This document shows, piece by piece, positions 45,681-51,401 of a stretch of DNA of 51,401 bases (positions are counted from its first letter, which is position 1; each line of letters opens with the position of its first letter). Both the position numbers and the translations under genes were made by a program. Location: assembly GCA_018303925.1 (NCBI GenBank), contig JAGVXF010000011.1:10563-61963 (forward strand), written 5' to 3'. The notes beneath the pieces are model-generated. The model worked only from the letters and a program-made list of their open reading frames with translations. It ran no database searches and was not told the DNA's origin. This DNA comes from Candidatus Pacearchaeota archaeon. Its GTDB lineage: Archaea; Nanobdellota; Nanobdellia; Pacearchaeales; GW2011-AR1.

Positions 45681-48167
45681 ATGAAATTTAATTTCAAAAA
45701 AATATCAGCGGTTCTTAGCTCAGTTATAATGACTGGTGCTACTTTAGGATTTGCTGCTGCTGCTAACTTTCCGGCTCCATTTGTAACAAGCGGAGTAGGA
45801 AATGTTGCTATTGTTTACGGTACTGGCGCAGGAATTTCTGCTTTGGACCAAGTTCAGGCAGGAAACATCCAGACAGCTTTGTCTAGCTATGTTACTGGTG
45901 GAACAACAACGATTGATGGAGAGTCTTTCAAATTTGAGAAAACTTCAACCAAATTTCACTTAGGTGATAATATAACGGGGGTTGTTTCTTCAAGCTTGGA
46001 TGATGATGAGTTACCAACTCTTTTGGCGAGTGGAAAATACATCGATGATGATAATGATGAGATTGATTATTCTCAAAAAATTGACATTGGTGCTGCCAAT
46101 CAATTAAGCATGTTTGAAAACAATGACTATGTAGCAGATCAGCCAACTGTTGGATTTATGATTCCTTCAAGCCAAAATGTATTAACTTACACTTTGACTT
46201 TTGAAGATTCACTTTTGATAACAGATATGCCTACAACCGATTTACCTTTAATGGGTAAAAGTTATTATGTATTGTCAAACACTTCAACAACATTAACGTT
46301 GTTGGATTCTGCTGCCTCTACAACTATTGTTGCGGGGGAAACAAAAACATTGACAGTGGGTTCTAAAACCTATACTGTTAGTGCAAGTATTTTTGACACT
46401 GCAAATAGCAAGGTTAAACTGGAAATAAATGGAGAAACTACAAATCTATTAGCAGCTACAGAAACTCAAAAACTTTCTGATGGCGCTTACGTAGGAGTTA
46501 AAGAAGTAGTTGTTCAAAATTTCCAGGGAGGGCAAAACCAAGTAGAATTTAGCATTGGTAGTGGTAAATTAAAAATTACAGATAGTTCAGATGTACAAAT
46601 CAACGATGAATCAATTTCGGGTTTGGTGGGTACAATCACTGACTCTGCTAACGTAATTACCAGTATTGCTCTTGCTTGGGCTGCAGATGAAGATTTATTC
46701 ATCGCAGAAGACAACGCAATAACTATGCCCGGATTCGGGGCAGTTAGTTTATCTTATGGAGGGTTAACTTATCCTTTTGAAGAGATTGTTCAAGTTCAAC
46801 AAGGTGGAGACACTTATGCTACACTTGAGAATTTCCCATTGAAAGATGGTCCAGTGGATATTAATATCCTATATGGAGATAGCGTAAGCTTCACAGGAAT
46901 TGGTAAAGACTCAGACAATTTACTGTTGGTTAGGCCCCCTTCAGATGAGGGAGTAACTACAGGAAACGCAACTAAATTTGACCAGGATGAGCATGATTAT
47001 ATGGTTGTTTCATGGAGTGATGGCAGTGATGCTGAATCATATCTAGTAAGATTTAACAATTTCGTCTTGGATGGTTCAACCAACGAGACAGATATTCAAT
47101 ATTACTCAGATGGTGGTTGGGTAACTAAGAAGGCCGGAGCTAAAGACTCTGACACGGTTACCTTAGGTAATGCTGACATACAAATACATAATATTACCAG
47201 AACACAACATTCTGTTGATATAATGAACAATTCAGCAAATACAAACTTCAACAAACTTTATTCAAAAGAAGGATTGACAGTTTGGTTGCCTTGGCAGAAT
47301 ACTACTGCTGTAACACAAACTAATGGTACAGGTTATGCCACACACGCTGCGGCGTGTACTGCATTTAATGCAGCTAAACTTTGGAGTGTTGGGGAAGTTT
47401 ATACAGGAACTGTAACTTTCAATTTAAGTGCTGCTGTAACTAGTGCCGGAGTAGTTGGAACAGCTTCCAATTGTACGACTTCTGTAGTTCTACAAACTAA
47501 AGAAGAGGATGAGAACGGAAACAAAGGAAGTTCAACATCTCCTGGAGACACAGTTAATGTGACTCTTGGATGGGATAGTTCAACAACTCCAGAAGTGGAG
47601 GTAAGTAGTGTTGCTACAAGTAACGCAGATGCTACATCTACTGAGATATTAGAAACAGACGTATGGAGAGACTTCACTTACTCTGCTCTTGCTACTGAAA
47701 TCTTGTATGACAAGCCAACTTCAGGACAGGACAGTGTGAAGTTGATATATCACGGCGACGAAGTTGCTGCTGATGTATTCATCTCAGAAGCTGATGCTGT
47801 AATCTCAAGTGGAGGTGCTCTTGGCGATGTTCTAGTAACAGACGCTGAGGTAGCTAGTGTTTCAGGCAAAAACTTAGTGATTGTTGGTGGTAGTTGTATT
47901 AACTCAGCTGCTGCTAGCGCATTGGGTCTTGCTGGGCACACATGTAGTGAAGCATTCACTGCTGCTACTGGTGTTGGTGCAGGAGAATTCCTTATTAAAG
48001 GAGTTCAAAATTCTGCTCTGGCTCCGGGTAAGCTAGCACTTGTTGTTGCTGGTTACGAAGCTGCTGATACAGTTAACGCTGCAACTTACTTGACTATGAA
48101 GCCAGTTGATACTTCAAAGACTTACATAGGAACTTCTTCAACAGAAGCTACTTTACAGGTTGCTTAA
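45681..48167 (+). CDS. S-layer protein
   Basis: Signal peptide; FPAPFVTSGVGNVAIVYGTGAGISALDQVQAGNIQTALSSY and C-terminal KLALVVAGYEAADTVNAATYL; strong GGAGG at 45660-45664. Confidence 0.88.
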   Translation: MKFNFKKISAVLSSVIMTGATLGFAAAANFPAPFVTSGVGNVAIVYGTGAGISALDQVQAGNIQTALSSYVTGGTTTIDGESFKFEKTSTKFHLGDNITGVVSSSLDDDELPTLLASGKYIDDDNDEIDYSQKIDIGAANQLSMFENNDYVADQPTVGFMIPSSQNVLTYTLTFEDSLLITDMPTTDLPLMGKSYYVLSNTSTTLTLLDSAASTTIVAGETKTLTVGSKTYTVSASIFDTANSKVKLEINGETTNLLAATETQKLSDGAYVGVKEVVVQNFQGGQNQVEFSIGSGKLKITDSSDVQINDESISGLVGTITDSANVITSIALAWAADEDLFIAEDNAITMPGFGAVSLSYGGLTYPFEEIVQVQQGGDTYATLENFPLKDGPVDINILYGDSVSFTGIGKDSDNLLLVRPPSDEGVTTGNATKFDQDEHDYMVVSWSDGSDAESYLVRFNNFVLDGSTNETDIQYYSDGGWVTKKAGAKDSDTVTLGNADIQIHNITRTQHSVDIMNNSANTNFNKLYSKEGLTVWLPWQNTTAVTQTNGTGYATHAAACTAFNAAKLWSVGEVYTGTVTFNLSAAVTSAGVVGTASNCTTSVVLQTKEEDENGNKGSSTSPGDTVNVTLGWDSSTTPEVEVSSVATSNADATSTEILETDVWRDFTYSALATEILYDKPTSGQDSVKLIYHGDEVAADVFISEADAVISSGGALGDVLVTDAEVASVSGKNLVIVGGSCINSAAASALGLAGHTCSEAFTAATGVGAGEFLIKGVQNSALAPGKLALVVAGYEAADTVNAATYLTMKPVDTSKTYIGTSSTEATLQVA

Positions 48168-48177
48168 AACCAAAAAT

Positions 48178-48207
48178 TTATTTATTTTTTTTCTTTTTCT
48201 TTTTTTT
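48178..48207 (+). terminator. Poly-T termination tract after S-layer gene
   Basis: ttatttattttttttctttttctttttttt. Confidence 0.6.
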
Positions 48208-48301
48208 AACTTCCTGGCGGGAGCCTTGCTTCATAAATTGAGAAAATCTGTTTAAAAAGTAAAACCAAAAGAGATAAATAACTTGTATTTTATTCTTTTA
48301 T

Positions 48302-48430
48302 ATGGAAAAAGAAAATTGTCGAAAAATGATTGAACAATATGGTAAATTTTTGCATGAAGTACAAAAACTCAAAATGAGCGAAATCTGGGATAATAAATAT
48401 GACGAAATTTGGAACAAATTTAGGAATTAA
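48302..48430 (+). CDS. Small ORF (42 aa)
   Basis: MEKENCRKMIEQYGKFLHEVQKLKMSEIWDNKYDEIWNKFRN*. Confidence 0.3.
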   Translation: MEKENCRKMIEQYGKFLHEVQKLKMSEIWDNKYDEIWNKFRN

Positions 48431-48475
48431 TTTCCTACCATAACCCTTTTATATTCTATTTTATAAGTTAATTTC

Positions 48476-49069
48476 ATGATAAAAAGAATTGAAACTAAAG
48501 GCGAAAAAGAAAAAAAATCAAGAAGAAATAGGTGGATACTTGCGGGAATTTTAGTTTTTATAATGATTGGCTCAACATTCGGGATAGTCTTTCAGAATTT
48601 CTCCGGTTCGGGTTCAGGAGGAGGGGGAGAGAGCATAAACTATAATGGGTACACGTTTTTCATAGTGAATGGTTATTATAACCTCCAGACAGGAGACGCA
48701 AACCTTTACTTTTCACTAAATCCCCTGAATGTTGACTCCATTATTAAAACGGTTGAAACAAACAAAACGCTTTCGGATTATATAGGAAAAGTCATTTATG
48801 TTTCTTCTTCTGATTATAACTCTTATGGGGAAATTTATTCAAATCTTGGAAGTTTTGCGCAAAGAATTCAGGAAGCATGCATTGAAGGAGAAGAGTGCCT
48901 TGATTTAAGTCTTCCAATTAAAACCTGTCTGGATAAGACAATAGTAATACGGTCCGCAGACCAAAATAAGATATATGAAAAAGAGAACTGCGTTTACATT
49001 GAAGGAAAAGAGAATGACTTATTGGGCCTTACTGATGAATTCATCTTAAGGATATTCGGCATAAAATAA
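48476..49069 (+). CDS. Membrane-anchored hypothetical protein
   Basis: N-terminal TM RWILAGILVFIMIGSTFGIVF then Gly/Ser linker and INYNGYTFFIVNGYYNL. Confidence 0.7.
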   Translation: MIKRIETKGEKEKKSRRNRWILAGILVFIMIGSTFGIVFQNFSGSGSGGGGESINYNGYTFFIVNGYYNLQTGDANLYFSLNPLNVDSIIKTVETNKTLSDYIGKVIYVSSSDYNSYGEIYSNLGSFAQRIQEACIEGEECLDLSLPIKTCLDKTIVIRSADQNKIYEKENCVYIEGKENDLLGLTDEFILRIFGIK

Positions 49070-49307
49070 GCGGATTATATGCTAATAAATCACATTTGAA
49101 AATATAAAAAATATGAATTTAAGTTATTAATTAAAAAATATATAATCAGTGCGTTTCATTAAATATAATTAGAATCATTGCAAATTAAATTACCGGCATT
49201 ATTTATTTAAACTAAACAATATCTCTAGTTTACAATGTCGCATGAGTGTGGATTAAATCACTAAACTAATGAACAAACCTTATAAATAAAAAAATGCTTA
49301 AATAAAA

Positions 49308-49958
49308 ATGGCAAAAAAAGACGAAAAAAATGAAGAGGAAAGAGAAGTTCACACCCTCAAAAAAGAGGAGATTGAAAACCAAAATAAAATAATAAAAGCA
49401 GTTTTCATAATTTCTATAGCGGTAATTGTTTTGTTCGCAATTAGTTCTCTTATTTTTTCAGGCATGAATAAATTTGATTATAAAGGAATAAAGTTTCAGA
49501 CCGAAAAAGTGGGAAGCATTACTTTTTATGATACCCTTACTCTTGCAAATTCGAGCACAGGCGAGCCCTTTGGATTCAGAATAAGAACAAAACCGTCAGA
49601 CTTAAAGGGAATTCCTTTTGAAAATGTTGAAGGTTTAAGACTTATGAAAGTAAACATTATCTCATCAGAAAACCATACTTTTAACTGTGGCTTTGGAGCA
49701 ATGCCAATTACTAACCTACAAATACTTTTCTCCAATATGGGGACGTCTCTTATCCAGGATAAAAATTCAACATGTGACCCCGAAGGAAAATATAATTATT
49801 TCACATTAAAATACGGAAACGAGACTGCAATAAGGGAAGTAGGAAACAGCTGTTATGATATTGTAATAAAAGGAAATGATAATGAATGTGAGATACTTCC
49901 TGCAACTGAAAAACTTATGGTTGAGTTGTATGCAAGGTACCTTAAAATACAAAATTAA
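49308..49958 (+). CDS. Membrane-anchored hypothetical protein, architecture similar to 48476-49069
   Basis: N-terminal TM then FDYKGIKFQTEKVGSITFYDTLTL; several N-x-S/T sequons. Confidence 0.7.
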   Translation: MAKKDEKNEEEREVHTLKKEEIENQNKIIKAVFIISIAVIVLFAISSLIFSGMNKFDYKGIKFQTEKVGSITFYDTLTLANSSTGEPFGFRIRTKPSDLKGIPFENVEGLRLMKVNIISSENHTFNCGFGAMPITNLQILFSNMGTSLIQDKNSTCDPEGKYNYFTLKYGNETAIREVGNSCYDIVIKGNDNECEILPATEKLMVELYARYLKIQN

Positions 49959-50035
49959 AACTTAATAGTAGAGTGTTAATCTAGAAATTATTCACCCTAA
50001 AATTTAAAAATTCTCTCTCATTACCTAAAAACATA

Positions 50036-50512
50036 ATGAACCAGATAATTCTTGCAATAATCCTGACACTCCTTCCTATCGTTGAACTTAGGGGCGGACT
50101 TCCTGTTGCCCTTTTAAGTGCATCAAAAGAGAACATATCTCCTATACTTGTTTTTGCGGTTATTGTTCTTTTTAATATCCTTTTAATATTTGCAATATTT
50201 TTCTTTCTTGATTACTTTCATAAAATATTTCTTAAGTTTGAATTCTACAAAAAATTTTATTCATTCTATTTGACTAAAATGCAAAAAAAAATCGACAAAT
50301 TTGAAAAAGCGCACAACTCCATGGGAATTTTTGCACTCTTTTTGTTTGTTGCAATCCCCCTACCTTTGACAGGCGCTTATAGTGGAGTTTTTTTATCATG
50401 GATTATGGGACTTAAGAGAAAAAAGAGCATTCTTGCAATTTCACTTGGAGTTTTAACTTCGGGAATTATAATTTATATCGGAACAATGGGAATCACTTCT
50501 TTTTTAGGCTAG
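50036..50512 (+). CDS. Small multi-drug export family membrane protein (COG2426-like)
   Basis: LTLLPIVELRGGLPVALL...FVAIPLPLTGAYSGVFLSWIMGLKRKKSILAISLGVLTSGIIIY. Confidence 0.85.
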   Translation: MNQIILAIILTLLPIVELRGGLPVALLSASKENISPILVFAVIVLFNILLIFAIFFFLDYFHKIFLKFEFYKKFYSFYLTKMQKKIDKFEKAHNSMGIFALFLFVAIPLPLTGAYSGVFLSWIMGLKRKKSILAISLGVLTSGIIIYIGTMGITSFLG

Positions 50513-51029
50513 ACTTTTTATAAAAATATTTCAAATCAGCATAAACCGGCATATTATTCACCTTAAAAATTCTCACTTCGTAAAACCATATCAAAACAAC
50601 AAGAACTGTGCTTCCAGCATACCAAAGTATTTTGTGGGCCACATCAAAAAATGGAGAATCATTAATGTACATTGCCCCAAGAACAATTATTCTTATGATA
50701 TTTACAAGTAAAAAGATTAAGAATGAAAGTAAAATCATTTTTATTCTTTTCCCTATTTTTATACCAGACGTTGACAAATTTAAAATTAACAAAAATGAAT
50801 AAGCAGAACCTGCAACGCATGCACCTATTATTTCAATTGCCTTTTCACCGATAAAAATAGAATTTCCGATTAGTGATGCATCAAAAAAGACACTTAAAAT
50901 CCAAAAAACCGGAAACTTGGTCAGGGGCAAAAATACAGCATAAAAAAGGCCAAATCCAAAAAGTGGAATAAGAACAAGAATTAAATACCTTGAAAAAATC
51001 CCTAAAACTTTTTTTGAACCACTCTTCAT
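50493..51029 (-). CDS. Exosortase/archaeosortase-family protein
   Basis: IIGACVAGSAYSFLLILNLS (catalytic-Cys-like), LVNIIRIIVLGAMY (Arg), DVAHKILWYAGST (His); multi-TM. Confidence 0.75.
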   Translation of the reverse strand: MKSGSKKVLGIFSRYLILVLIPLFGFGLFYAVFLPLTKFPVFWILSVFFDASLIGNSIFIGEKAIEIIGACVAGSAYSFLLILNLSTSGIKIGKRIKMILLSFLIFLLVNIIRIIVLGAMYINDSPFFDVAHKILWYAGSTVLVVLIWFYEVRIFKVNNMPVYADLKYFYKKSSLKKK

Positions 51030-51098
51030 AAAGACAATTAAGAAAGAAAGTTTAAATAATTTCTTAAAATGAATAAAAAATAAAAATTTATTTTATCT

Positions 51099-51401
51099 TC
51101 AATTTTTCGGTGCGACGCCTTTGACGTCATAAACAGCCACCACCCGACCATCGTCGAGGGAATCAGCGAGATCGTCATTCCCGGCACCCAAATTCAAGAG
51201 CCTGCTCAGACAAACCCCAGATAATCCATCGTTTCTTGTATAAAAAATTCTATTTCCTTTATATTTATCCAAATTAATGGGCAATCCCCTTTCGTCAACT
51301 TCATCAAAATTCCATTCATTATATTTTCCTGATAATCTATCATCAACAATAACTTCAAAGTTTGATGCAGGAACAATTTTTACCTCATAACCAGTTTCTT
51401 T
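51099..51401 (-). CDS. Hypothetical protein, C-terminal portion, runs off right edge
   Basis: Open frame KETGYEVKIVPASNFEVIVDDRLSGKYNEWNFDEVDERGLPINLDKYKGN...VAPKN*. Confidence 0.6.
   Translation of the reverse strand, partial: KETGYEVKIVPASNFEVIVDDRLSGKYNEWNFDEVDERGLPINLDKYKGNRIFYTRNDGLSGVCLSRLLNLGAGNDDLADSLDDGRVVAVYDVKGVAPKN

Overview
The window looks like a gene-dense, AT-rich archaeal chromosome segment. It carries S8e, S10, Lsm, Cbf5, TrmY, PCNA, an archaeo-eukaryotic primase, an archaeosortase-like protein, an S-layer protein and a BHB-intron tRNA. The small, partly fused information-processing proteins suggest a DPANN lineage (Woese-/Pacearchaeota-like), but no rRNA is present, so this is inference.

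The left two thirds is mostly housekeeping: MinD, RNase Z, PEP synthase, EndoIII/AlkD, P-type ATPase, Kef antiporter, class II LysRS, primase and PCNA.

The right third is a surface/accessory region with four main parts:
(i) An 8-kb same-strand cluster of five proteins with prepilin-like N-termini (NKKGQ/A + hydrophobic segment), plus two large Cys-rich membrane-anchored proteins. I see no ATPase or platform gene. A shared Cys module links it to two other surface proteins about 6-10 kb upstream.
(ii) A group of toxin-antitoxin modules, some with single-base frameshifts.
(iii) An S-layer gene with a highly structured leader of about 280 nt. The leader has mutually exclusive helices, a small ORF whose stop codon falls in one switching strand, and a 21-bp-periodic upstream direct repeat.
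(iv) An archaeosortase-like gene.

Other points of interest are a fused primase and an EndoIII that both lack the expected Fe-S cysteines, a ComEA-like secreted HhH protein next to a PD-(D/E)XK nuclease, and a degenerate array mimicking a tRNA 3' end. All calls come from reading motifs and translations; no database search was run.
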